Part shown: piece after piece, positions 44,773-53,227 of the stretch | Layout: each line of letters starts with the position of its first letter | Numbering within the stretch: the first letter of the stretch is position 1 | The notes under the pieces: generated by a model | Seen by the model: only the letters and a program-made list of their open reading frames with translations | What the model was told of the DNA's origin: nothing | The model's database searches: none | Assembly (NCBI RefSeq): GCF_026625805.1 | Contig: NZ_CP113064.1 | Location: 1,054,001 to 1,118,000, forward strand | Length of the DNA: 64,000 nucleotides | DNA from: Brevundimonas sp. SL130 | Lineage (GTDB): Bacteria > Pseudomonadota > Alphaproteobacteria > Caulobacterales > Caulobacteraceae | Direction: 5' to 3' | Program-made: the position numbers and the translations under genes

Positions 44773-44914
44773 GTCTCCTCCCCGCTATGCGGGGAGGGGG
44801 ACCGCGAAGCGGTGGAGGGGTTCTGGACGCCCCACGGACGTCGGCGATGCGGCGGAGAACCCCTCCGTCTCTCCGCTTCGCTCCGAGCCACCTCTCCATA
44901 AAATGGGGAGGAGA
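44773..44914. repeat. Palindromic intergenic repeat pair
   Basis: CTCCTCCCCGC-tat-GCGGGGAGG and CCTCTCCAT-aaa-ATGGGGAGG-type arms bracket a 140-bp unit between convergent genes, similar to 41246-41389 and 47421-47569. Confidence 0.65.
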
Positions 44915-44923
44915 CACAATGGG

Positions 44924-46024
44924 TTATGCCGCTGCCGCCCCCCGGCCACGACCCCGACGCCGCCTGCGCCGCTTGGGCGGCTTCTTGTCCTCCCGCATCT
45001 GCTGCAACAGCAGGCCTTCGCGCAGGCCCCGATCGGCGACCCGCACCCGCTCCGACGGCCAGGCCCGCTGGATGGCCTCCAGGATCGCCGCCCCCGCCAG
45101 GACCAGATCGGCCCGGTCCGGCCCGATACAGGCCTCCTTGGCCCGCCCGTCCGGCCCCAGGGCCTTCAGCCGCTCCGCCGCCGCCTCGCAGTCGCCGCGC
45201 GTCATCCACAGCCCATCGACCCGGTCGCGATTGTAGCGGGGCAGGTTCAGGTGGATGCCCGCCAGACTGGTGATCGCGCCGGACGTCCCGATCAAATGCG
45301 CCCGGTCCCGCGACAGCAGGTCCAGCATGCCCGGATCCTCGATCCCGCCCCCGGCCAGGGCCGCGCCCATATCGGCGACCATGGCCTCATACCAGTCTTC
45401 GCCTGCGCCCTCCGGCTCCGGGTGCCGCTCCGCCAGGGTGACGACCCCCAGGGCCGCCGACATCCAGCCGGTGGTCTTCCAGTCCGACCCCTCGCGCTTC
45501 AGCCAGGACAGTTCGGTCGACCCGCCGCCCACGTCGATGATCACCACCCCCTCGGCCCTGGGATCGATCAGGTTCAGACAGCCCTCGACCGCCAGCCGCG
45601 CCTCTTCCGCCGGATCGATGATCCGCAGCCTCAGCCCGGTGCCTTTACGCACCCGATCAATGAACTCGACGCCGTTCTCGGCCGCCCGGCAGGCCTGGGT
45701 GGCGACCGCACTCAGCCGCACCGAGTCGACGCCCTTCCTGACGATCCGGTCGGCGCACAGGGCCAGGGCGTCATAGGCCCGGTCCATGGCCCGCGGGTCC
45801 AGCCGTCCCGTGTGGGACAGGCCTTCGCCCAGCCGCACGATGCGGCTGAAGCTATCGACCACCCGAAAGCCGTCGCGTGAGGGCCGCGCGATCAGCAGTC
45901 GACAATTATTGGTCCCCAGATCGAGCGCGCCATAGAGTTGCGCATCCCGACCCGACGCATCCCGCTCGCGGGAAGGCTGGGACCGCTCGTCGCGCCTCCG
46001 GGGCGCGCCGTGGGTCTCCGGCAT
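44924..46024 (-). CDS. Ppx/GppA phosphatase family protein
   Basis: This 366-residue protein has the ASKHA-fold exopolyphosphatase/guanosine pentaphosphatase motifs: YGALDLGTNNCRLLIA, SAVATQACRAAENG, GVVIIDVGGGSTELSW and DLLSRDRAHLIGTSGAITSLAG (in part). It hydrolyses polyphosphate and/or pppGpp. The C-terminus is very basic (KKPPKRRRRRRGRGRG). Confidence 0.9.
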   Translation of the reverse strand: MPETHGAPRRRDERSQPSRERDASGRDAQLYGALDLGTNNCRLLIARPSRDGFRVVDSFSRIVRLGEGLSHTGRLDPRAMDRAYDALALCADRIVRKGVDSVRLSAVATQACRAAENGVEFIDRVRKGTGLRLRIIDPAEEARLAVEGCLNLIDPRAEGVVIIDVGGGSTELSWLKREGSDWKTTGWMSAALGVVTLAERHPEPEGAGEDWYEAMVADMGAALAGGGIEDPGMLDLLSRDRAHLIGTSGAITSLAGIHLNLPRYNRDRVDGLWMTRGDCEAAAERLKALGPDGRAKEACIGPDRADLVLAGAAILEAIQRAWPSERVRVADRGLREGLLLQQMREDKKPPKRRRRRRGRGRGAAAA

Positions 46025-46171
46025 GGGCCGTCATTCCGATGTGGGCGGTCCAAAGCGGCGCCCGTCCCGATCAACCTAGCCCGCCAATATCATCCGCGCC
46101 AAGCCATTCTGTCAGGAAGATGAACAGGCCTGGAGGGATCGGGGTCATCGCGCCAAGCGTATCAGGAGCCC

Positions 46172-46480
46172 ATGACCCAGGTTCTTACAGCCCGCTTCGC
46201 CATCGGCCAGATCGTCCGCCACCGCGACGACGCCTTCCGGGGCGTGGTGATGGACGTCGATCCCGCCTACGAAGGCCCGGCGCTCGACACAGGCGCGGTT
46301 TCGCCGCACCAACCCTTCTACCGCGTCTTCGCCCTGGGCGAGGACGGCGGCTTCGTGGCCTACGCCGCCGAGGGCGTGCTCGAGGACGGCCAGTCTGTGC
46401 TTCAGCCCGACGACGCCCAGCGCTGGTTCACCGTCGATGCTCAAGGCCATCACGCGCCCCTGCACGAAGCCATTCACTGA
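46172..46480 (+). CDS. hspQ: Heat shock protein HspQ
   Basis: This 102-residue protein matches HspQ: ARFAIGQIVRHRDDAFRGVVMDVDPAYEG (in part), HQPFYRVFALGEDGGFVAYAAEG and the short C-terminal tail. HspQ aids Lon proteolysis in enterobacteria. It is 60 bp before phhA and may be cotranscribed. Confidence 0.9.
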   Translation: MTQVLTARFAIGQIVRHRDDAFRGVVMDVDPAYEGPALDTGAVSPHQPFYRVFALGEDGGFVAYAAEGVLEDGQSVLQPDDAQRWFTVDAQGHHAPLHEAIH

Positions 46481-46538
46481 CCAGGCCTTTGAACGGGCGC
46501 CGACCGGGCGTTAGGATGGGGCAAAAGAGGAGCGTCCC

Positions 46539-47414
46539 ATGTCCGACTTCGAACACGTCTTCGAACAGCCGCCCGAAGGCGCGGCCGCCGACTGGACCAT
46601 CCCCCAGAACTGGGCCGCCTATACCGACATCGAACACCGCACCTGGGATACGCTGTACGCCCGCCAAATGAAGATCCTGCCCGGCCGCGCCTGCGACGCC
46701 TTCCTGAGCGGCCTGGACGCCCTGGACCTGAACGCCGGCGGCATTCCCGACTTCGCCATCATCAATCCCAAGCTTCAGGCCCTGACCGGTTGGACCGTCG
46801 TCTGCGTGCCCGGTCTGGTGCCCGACGAGGTCTTCTTCGATCACCTGGCCAACCGCCGCTTCGTCTCGGGCCAGTTCATCCGCAAGCCGGACCAACTCGA
46901 TTATTTGCAAGAGCCCGACATCTTCCACGATGTCTTCGGCCATGTGCCCATGCTGACCGATCCCGACTTCGCCGCCTATATGGAGGCCTATGGCAAGGGC
47001 GGACAGCGCGCCGCCGGCCTGGGCATGCTGCCGAACCTGGCCCGGCTCTACTGGTACACGGTCGAGTTCGGCCTGATGAAGGAGGCCGACGGCCTGCGCA
47101 TCTATGGCGCGGGCATCGTCTCGTCATCGACCGAGAGCGTCTTTGCTCTGGAAGACCCGTCGCCGAACCGCCTGGGCTTCGACCTGGAGCGGGTGATGCG
47201 GACGCTCTACCGGATCGACGACTTCCAGCAGGTCTATTTCGTCATCGACAGCCTGGAGGCGCTGAAGGACGAGACGCTGAAAGACTTCGGGCCCGTCTAT
47301 GACGCCCTGAAGGGTCAGGCCGACCTGCCGATCGAAACCGTTCTGCCGACCGATCAGGTCTTCACGCGCGGCACCCAAGCCTATGCGGCCAAGGGCGGGC
47401 GGTTCGCGGCCTAG
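46539..47414 (+). CDS. phhA: Phenylalanine 4-monooxygenase
   Basis: This 291-residue non-haem iron enzyme turns phenylalanine to tyrosine using tetrahydropterin. Motifs: YLQEPDIFHDVFGHVPMLTDPDFAAYMEAYG (in part) with the two His ligands and the Glu in YWYTVEFGLMKEADGL. The SD GAGGAG precedes the ATG. Confidence 0.95.
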   Translation: MSDFEHVFEQPPEGAAADWTIPQNWAAYTDIEHRTWDTLYARQMKILPGRACDAFLSGLDALDLNAGGIPDFAIINPKLQALTGWTVVCVPGLVPDEVFFDHLANRRFVSGQFIRKPDQLDYLQEPDIFHDVFGHVPMLTDPDFAAYMEAYGKGGQRAAGLGMLPNLARLYWYTVEFGLMKEADGLRIYGAGIVSSSTESVFALEDPSPNRLGFDLERVMRTLYRIDDFQQVYFVIDSLEALKDETLKDFGPVYDALKGQADLPIETVLPTDQVFTRGTQAYAAKGGRFAA

Positions 47415-47420
47415 AAGGCC

Positions 47421-47569
47421 TTCCCCCGCTTGCGGGGGAAGTGTCAGGCCGTGGCGCGCAGCGACACGCCTGACGATGGGGGAAGTCCTGCTTCTTGAGA
47501 GAAGACTTCCCTCTCCGAGCCTGGTCCGCTGCGCGGACGCCGGCCCACCTCTCCCGCAAGCGGGAGAGG
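47421..47569. repeat. Palindromic intergenic repeats
   Basis: TTCCCCCGC-tt-GCGGGGGAA (47421-47440) and CCTCTCCCGC-aa-GCGGGAGAGG (47548-47569) lie between convergent phhA and astB and may act as a bidirectional terminator. Confidence 0.7.
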
Positions 47570-47578
47570 GCCTTCACT

Positions 47579-48916
47579 TCAAGCCTGCTGGAACGGATAG
47601 AAGCCGCCGCCCAGGCTCAGGATGCGGGTCAGGGCGTCTAGGGCGCTCCGGCTTTCGTCCAGTAGCGCCGGATCCGCGAGATCCGCCGGCCGCAGTTCGT
47701 CGCGGTACCAGCGGTTGGCCCAGGCCGACAGCTCGGCGTGCAGAGCGTCCGTCAAGCGCATCGCCGGATTGGTCGCGGCCAGTTCCGCCTCGTTCAGGAC
47801 GACCCGCAGACGCAGGCAGGCCGGACCGCCGCCGTTGCGCATCGACTGGCGCACATCGACGTAGCGGACCTGGCCGATGGGACCGTTGGAGGCGGCCAAC
47901 GACTGCGCCACCGCATGGCTGCGCGGGTTGTCGCGGGTCTCGGTGGGGCAGATCAGGGTCAGGCGGTCCTCGCCCGGAATCTGGATCAGCATCGAGTTGA
48001 ACAGGTAGGAGCTGATGGCGTCGGCCAGGGGCAGGTCGGCGGACGAGACCTTGATCGGCTGGAGCTCGAACAGGTCCTCGCAGGCTCCGGCGAGGTAGTC
48101 GATGACCGTGTCCGGGTGGTCGAACGAACTGTCATGGTAGAAAAGGCAGGTCTTGGCGCCGACGCAGACAACGTCATTGTGGAAGACGCCACCGTTGATT
48201 GCCTCGGCCGACTGACGCTGGAAAAACCAGCGATCAACACCGTGACGGCGTGCGACGGCGAGCGACGCCTCCAATGTCTGACGAGCCGGAAATTCTCCTG
48301 TCCAGGACTCGAACGCTTCACGTCCATAGACAAACAGGTTCATGCCCGGCGATCCGTGGTCGGCGCACAGGCGCACATGGTTGGCGGCGCCTTCGTCGGC
48401 CAGATGCGCGACCGAAGGCAGGGCGTCATGGACGGCGAACCGCTCGGGATCCGGGAACAGGGCGTCCAGCGCCCGCTTCGTCTGTTGGTGCTCCAGCGAC
48501 CGGTGCAGATTGGTGATCAGATTGGCGGGGGTGAAATGCACCCGGCCGTCGGCGGCGTCGGCGCTGGGCGTCACGGTCGCGGCGTTGGCCGCCCACATGG
48601 GTGAGGCGGAACAGGCGGCGGCGGCGAAGGAGGGCGCGTCCTTCCAGGCCCGCTCCAGCACCTGGGCGTTCGAGCCCGAGAACCCCAGGGTCCGCAGGAA
48701 GGGGATGTTCGGCCGCTCGTGCGGGGGCAGGACGAACTGGGGCAGGCCCAGGTCCGCCAGGGTCTTCATCTTGTCGAGCCCCTGCAACACCGCCGCGCGC
48801 GGATTCGACGCCTCGCCCTTGTTCAGGCTGGAGGCCAGATTGCCGGGCGACAGACCGGCGTAAGAGTGCGTCGGCCCGATCAGGCCGTCGGCATTGGCTT
48901 CGACGGCGTAGGTCAT
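47579..48916 (-). CDS. astB: N-succinylarginine dihydrolase
   Basis: This 445-residue enzyme turns N-succinylarginine to succinylornithine, CO2 and ammonia. Motifs: EANADGLIGPTHSYAGLSPGNLAS, NAATVTPSADAADGRVHFTPANLITNLHRS (in parts), and ADLPLADAISSYLFNS. ATG 48916 overlaps the astD stop by 4 bp. It is the last gene of the ast operon. Confidence 0.95.
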   Translation of the reverse strand: MTYAVEANADGLIGPTHSYAGLSPGNLASSLNKGEASNPRAAVLQGLDKMKTLADLGLPQFVLPPHERPNIPFLRTLGFSGSNAQVLERAWKDAPSFAAAACSASPMWAANAATVTPSADAADGRVHFTPANLITNLHRSLEHQQTKRALDALFPDPERFAVHDALPSVAHLADEGAANHVRLCADHGSPGMNLFVYGREAFESWTGEFPARQTLEASLAVARRHGVDRWFFQRQSAEAINGGVFHNDVVCVGAKTCLFYHDSSFDHPDTVIDYLAGACEDLFELQPIKVSSADLPLADAISSYLFNSMLIQIPGEDRLTLICPTETRDNPRSHAVAQSLAASNGPIGQVRYVDVRQSMRNGGGPACLRLRVVLNEAELAATNPAMRLTDALHAELSAWANRWYRDELRPADLADPALLDESRSALDALTRILSLGGGFYPFQQA

Positions 48917-50328
48917 CGCAACCCCTTGATCTCGCCTTCGATGTTCGCGACCGCGTTGGCCTCGAAGCTGGCGACCGGATAGGCGCAGTAGTCGGCGGCG
49001 TAATAGGCCGACGGCCGGTGGTTGCCGCTGGCGCCCAGGCCGCCGAAGGGCATGTCGCCGGCGGCGCCTGTGGTCGGGCGGTTGAAGTTGACCACGCCCG
49101 CGCGGATGCGGCGGATGAAGTGGTCCCAGTTGGCTGGATCGTCGCTGACCAGACCGGCGGACAGGCCGTAGCGGGTGGCGTTTGCGGCCTGGATCGCGGC
49201 GTCGAAGGTCGGGACGCGGACGACCGACAGGAAGGGGGCGAACATCTCTTCGTCGGGGACGTCGATCCCGGTCACGTCGATGATGGCCGGCTTGACGAAA
49301 GCACCGGGTAGATTGGCGACGGGGCCCGAGGCGCGGATCACCTTGGCGCCCGCGTCGATCCGCTGTTGCAGCGCCTTTAACGCTGCCTCGGCCGCGCGGG
49401 CCGAGATCAGCGGCCCGGCGTAGGGTTCGGGATCGCTGTCCCAAGGACCGAACACCAGGCGGTCGGACAGGGCGGCGATGGCTTCGAGAATGGCGTCGCC
49501 CTGAGGCCCTTCCGGCAGGATCAGACGCCGGGCGCAGGAACAGCGTTGGCCGGTGGTGATGAAGGCGGACTGCACCGCGATGCCCGCCACGGCTTCGGCG
49601 TCGGCGGCGTCCCAGACGACCAGAGGATTGTTGCCGCCCAGCTCCAGCGCCAGGATGACGTGCGGATCATCCGCGAACTTGCGCCGGAAGTGAGCGCCGG
49701 CCGCGCCTGAGCCGGTGAACATCAGGGCGTCGATCCCGGCGTCCAACAGGGCCGCGCCGGTCTCGCGGCCGCCCTGGACCACATTGACCACGCCGGTCGG
49801 CATGTCGGCGGCGGCGAAGGCCTCGGCCATGACCTGGCCGACCAGGGGCGTCTCTTCCGACGGTTTGAACACGACGGTGTCGCCAGCCAGCAGGGCGGGG
49901 ACGATATGGCCGTTGGGCAGGTGGCCGGGGAAGTTGAACGGGCCCAGCACCGCCGCCACGCCGTGCGGACGGTGGCGCAGGGTGGCCCGGCCGAAGGCGG
50001 TGTCGCTGGTGCGTTCGCCGGTGCGTTCGTCATAGGCGCGGATGGAGATGTCCACCTTGCCGATCATGGCGGCGGCTTCGGTCTTGGTCTCCCACAGGGG
50101 TTTGCCGGTCTCGCGGGCGATGGCCTCGGCGATCTGGGGCGCGCGGTCCTTCAGAACGGCCTGATAGCGTTTGACCGCCTCGATCCGCTCGGCCCGAGGC
50201 GCGTCGGCCCAGGCGGGGAAGGCGGCGCGGGCCACGTCAACGGCGGCCTGGACCTGGGCGGGGCTGGCGGCCTCGCCCTCCCAGTTGGTCGCCTCGGTGG
50301 CGGGATCGGTGGATTTGAACACGGTCAT
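48913..50328 (-). CDS. astD: Succinylglutamate-semialdehyde dehydrogenase
   Basis: This 471-residue aldehyde dehydrogenase has the catalytic Cys in ITTGQRCSCARRLIL and the catalytic Glu in LALELGGNNPLVVWD, with FNFPGHLPNGHIVPALLAGDTVVFKPSE (in part). The operon context with astA and astB fixes the substrate. It overlaps both neighbours by 4 bp. Confidence 0.95.
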   Translation of the reverse strand: MTVFKSTDPATEATNWEGEAASPAQVQAAVDVARAAFPAWADAPRAERIEAVKRYQAVLKDRAPQIAEAIARETGKPLWETKTEAAAMIGKVDISIRAYDERTGERTSDTAFGRATLRHRPHGVAAVLGPFNFPGHLPNGHIVPALLAGDTVVFKPSEETPLVGQVMAEAFAAADMPTGVVNVVQGGRETGAALLDAGIDALMFTGSGAAGAHFRRKFADDPHVILALELGGNNPLVVWDAADAEAVAGIAVQSAFITTGQRCSCARRLILPEGPQGDAILEAIAALSDRLVFGPWDSDPEPYAGPLISARAAEAALKALQQRIDAGAKVIRASGPVANLPGAFVKPAIIDVTGIDVPDEEMFAPFLSVVRVPTFDAAIQAANATRYGLSAGLVSDDPANWDHFIRRIRAGVVNFNRPTTGAAGDMPFGGLGASGNHRPSAYYAADYCAYPVASFEANAVANIEGEIKGLR

Positions 50329-51332
50329 GATTTCACCCGGACGGTGGCGCCGGCCTTGATTTTCAGCGCAGCGGCGGTTTCGGTGGTCAGGCGGACGGTG
50401 TCGCCCTCGATGTCCGCCTTGGCGCGGACGGCGCGGAAGGCGGCGATGCTGTCGGTCGAGATCAGGGCCGGCAGTTCGGCCTGAACCTTATCGACCAACT
50501 CCACCGTCAGGCGGCGCGCGTCGCGGACCGTGCGGATATTGTCGCGGCCGCACGAGACGGTGGGGCCGGCGTCGAAGATGTCCACCAAGCCGTTGGGCCG
50601 GAAGCCCTCGCTCTCTAGCAGCGCCATGGCGGGCACGCCCTGGGGGTGGACCTTGCCGATCACGGCGCGGGCCGGTTCGGGCAGGAGCTCGGTATAGATG
50701 GGGTGACGGGGCGCCAGGTCGAGGATGAATTGCTTGTCGGTGGAGCCGCTCATTCGATCCGCGTCGTCGAACTCCATCGGGAAGAATTTGTGCGCCACAT
50801 GATCCCAGAAGGGGCAGGCGCCGTCGGGGGTGAAGACCCCGCGCAACTCGGCCAGCACATTCTCGGCGAACAGTTCGGGCTGGGCCCCGATCAGCATATA
50901 GCGCGACTGGCTGAGCAGACGGCCGGCGCCGCCCTTGCGACGGTCGGCCTTGAGGAACAGCGAGCCGACCTCGGTCCAGCCGGTGCATTCATTGACCAGC
51001 ACCAGGGTCTGGTGATCCAGCTTGACCCCGATGGACGGCGAGGACGCGGTGTTGTTCACAACGCGGAACGAGAAGAAGGGGCGTTTCAGGCCCACCGTCG
51101 CCTTGACCGAGCCGACCCCGTCGACGTCGCCGGTGTCGCTGTCTTCCAGCATCAGGGTGTACCAGGCCTCCTGCCAGGCGACCTCGCCGCGGAAGCTGGC
51201 CTGGCTGAGTTCAAGCCGATCGGACAGGACGTCGGGGTCTTCGGGCAGGCTGGTGAAGCCGGGACCGGACAGGATGGCCAGCTCCAGCAGGTAGTCGAGG
51301 TCGGCGGGACCGGCGGGACGGACGACGAGCAT
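50325..51332 (-). CDS. astA: Arginine N-succinyltransferase
   Basis: This 335-residue enzyme transfers succinyl from succinyl-CoA to arginine, the first AST step. Motifs: VVRPAGPADLDYLLELAILSG, CTGWTEVGSLFLKADRRKGGAGRLLSQSRYMLI (in part), and FWDHVAHKFFPMEFDDAD. It directly follows the M20 gene (stop and start adjacent). Confidence 0.94.
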   Translation of the reverse strand: MLVVRPAGPADLDYLLELAILSGPGFTSLPEDPDVLSDRLELSQASFRGEVAWQEAWYTLMLEDSDTGDVDGVGSVKATVGLKRPFFSFRVVNNTASSPSIGVKLDHQTLVLVNECTGWTEVGSLFLKADRRKGGAGRLLSQSRYMLIGAQPELFAENVLAELRGVFTPDGACPFWDHVAHKFFPMEFDDADRMSGSTDKQFILDLAPRHPIYTELLPEPARAVIGKVHPQGVPAMALLESEGFRPNGLVDIFDAGPTVSCGRDNIRTVRDARRLTVELVDKVQAELPALISTDSIAAFRAVRAKADIEGDTVRLTTETAAALKIKAGATVRVKS

Positions 51333-52583
51333 TCAGAGGGTTTCCATCCGCAGGGCTTTGAGTTTGGCCGCGTCGATCTCGCCCGAGGCGATCTTGCACA
51401 GGATCAGGGCGCTGAGCTGGGCGCGTTCGACGAAGCTGTCGGGCCAGGCGAACTCCTGGTCCGAATGAATCTCGCCGCCCCGGACGCCGAGAGTGTCGAT
51501 ATTGGGCAGGCCGGCGGCGTGCAGATTATTGCCTTCGCAGACGCCGCCTGACGGCTTCCAGGCGATGGGCTGGCCCAGCAGGGCGCCGGCTTGTTTCACC
51601 GCTTCGAACAGGGCCGTCTGGGCGGCGTCCATCGGCTTGGGTGCGCGGGTGAAGCCGCCGTGAAGGTCCAGGGTCAGCCCCTCGAAAGGCGGCGTGGCGG
51701 CGATGGCGCGGACCGAGGCGTCGATCCAGTCGGCGGCGGCCTTGTCCGGCACACGTACATTGAAGCGGACCACGGCGTTGTCGGCGACGACGTTCAGGGC
51801 GCCGCCGCCTGAGATCTTGGCCACATTGACGGTGACCCCTTCATGCTGGCCGTTCAGCCCGTGCAGAGCGGCGGCGATCATGGCGGCGCCGGCGACGGCG
51901 TTGCGGCCCTCGTCGAAGGCGCGGCCGGCGTGGGCGGCCTTGCCGGTGACGATCAGATGATAGTTGCCGCTGCCCTTGCGCGCCCCGGCCAGGGTGCCGT
52001 CCGCCAGGGCCGGTTCATAGGTCAGGCCGACATGGCCGCGCGCGCCCAGCTCGGCCAGCAGGGGAGCGGAGGCGGGCGAGCCGATTTCCTCGTCGGGGCT
52101 CAGCAATACGGTCCAGCCGACGCCGTGTCGGTCGGGATGGGTTTCGAAGGCCTCCAGCGCGGCCAGCAGCACGCTGATCCCGCCCTTCATGTCGGCGACG
52201 CCGGGGCCGTTCAGGGCGCCGTCCGCGCGGGTGGTCACGGTCTGGAAACGGCTGTCGGCGGGGAAGACGGTGTCGTAGTGGCCAGTCAGGACGACCTGGA
52301 TCGGCGCTTCGGGGCGGGCCGTAATCTTCAGGGCGTCGGCGTGGGCTTCGGTCCGCACCGAGCCGTCGTCGGCGACGGTGGTCGAGCCCTGGGTCGGGAT
52401 GCGTTCGACGACGGCGGGCAGGGTCTTCGCCTCGGCTTCCAGAGCGTCCAGCACGGCGTTCAGTCCGGCGGCGTTGCGGCTGCCGGAGTTGATATTGGCC
52501 CAGTCGATGGTGCGGCCGATGATGGCCTCGCGCCGCGCGGCGACGTGATCGAGGACGGCCTGGTCCGAGGTCAGAATCCGCAT
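51333..52583 (-). CDS. M20 family metallopeptidase/hydrolase leading the ast operon
   Basis: This 416-residue zinc peptidase of the M20 (carboxypeptidase G2/ArgE-like) family has TGHYDTVFPADS, GVADMKGGISVL and LSPDEEIGSPAS with metal ligands, and a GGVCEGNNLHAAGLPNID motif. It is the first gene of the operon astX-astA-astD-astB. astE and astC are not in the operon, so it may replace AstE (succinylglutamate desuccinylase). ATG 52583 is preferred; a longer in-frame start is unlikely. Confidence 0.8.
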   Translation of the reverse strand: MRILTSDQAVLDHVAARREAIIGRTIDWANINSGSRNAAGLNAVLDALEAEAKTLPAVVERIPTQGSTTVADDGSVRTEAHADALKITARPEAPIQVVLTGHYDTVFPADSRFQTVTTRADGALNGPGVADMKGGISVLLAALEAFETHPDRHGVGWTVLLSPDEEIGSPASAPLLAELGARGHVGLTYEPALADGTLAGARKGSGNYHLIVTGKAAHAGRAFDEGRNAVAGAAMIAAALHGLNGQHEGVTVNVAKISGGGALNVVADNAVVRFNVRVPDKAAADWIDASVRAIAATPPFEGLTLDLHGGFTRAPKPMDAAQTALFEAVKQAGALLGQPIAWKPSGGVCEGNNLHAAGLPNIDTLGVRGGEIHSDQEFAWPDSFVERAQLSALILCKIASGEIDAAKLKALRMETL

Positions 52584-52681
52584 CGGCCGGACCCTAGACG
52601 CAGCCATGGCAAAGGTGAAGGGCGTGGCCTGTATGTCACGGGCGATGATCGCTAGGTTGCCCGCGAAACAAGGGAAGTTGC

Positions 52682-53224
52682 ATGACACGTTCGACCTTCG
52701 ATCTCTGGCTGCGGGCCATGAATCCGCTGATCCTGCCGCGCGGCATGGCCGAGGCGCAGCGGGCGGCGCGGTCGATGGTGATCGGTCTGGCCATTGCCCT
52801 GGCGGCCAGTCTGGCTCCCACCTGGTGGATGTTCACCTCGGGCTGGTTCGAGTCGGCGATGAACTACGAATATGTCCGCATGAACCTGGCGCCGGAGCAG
52901 ATCGCGACCCAGCGGGCGATGATGAAGGTGATATGGCCGTATATGATCGGCTTCGGCGCGATCTTTTCGGTCTTTTTGTATGGCGTGCTGGCCGCAGTGC
53001 AGTGGCGGATGATGACGCGGGTCATTCCGATCATCATGCTGGCCATGATCGCCTACAGTCTGGTGGCCAATATCGGCATGCGGCTGCTGGGAAGCCTGCC
53101 GACGCCCGAGCTGCCCCTCTGGATACTGCTGATCATCTGGCCGGCCTCCATCGTTTCGGCGGTCATCTATGTCGCCTCTCTGCAAGGCGCCATGCTGCTG
53201 CACCGGCTGCGTCGCGAGCCGTGA
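52682..53224 (+). CDS. Integral membrane protein, unknown function (YIP1-like topology)
   Basis: This 180-residue protein has four or five membrane segments (MVIGLAIALAASLAPTWWM, in part; YMIGFGAIFSVFLYGVLAAV; VIPIIMLAMIAYSLVANIG; LWILLIIWPASIVSAVIYV). The layout resembles YIP1-family proteins but the match is weak. It is divergent from the M20 gene and stops 3 bp before convergent tamB. No function can be assigned. Confidence 0.65.
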   Translation: MTRSTFDLWLRAMNPLILPRGMAEAQRAARSMVIGLAIALAASLAPTWWMFTSGWFESAMNYEYVRMNLAPEQIATQRAMMKVIWPYMIGFGAIFSVFLYGVLAAVQWRMMTRVIPIIMLAMIAYSLVANIGMRLLGSLPTPELPLWILLIIWPASIVSAVIYVASLQGAMLLHRLRREP

Positions 53225-53227
53225 GAC

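Noticed and set aside
47579..49444. Long form of AstB (621 codons)
   Set aside because: The extra N-terminus is antisense-like Arg-rich sequence overlapping astD; the family start is the ATG at 48916.
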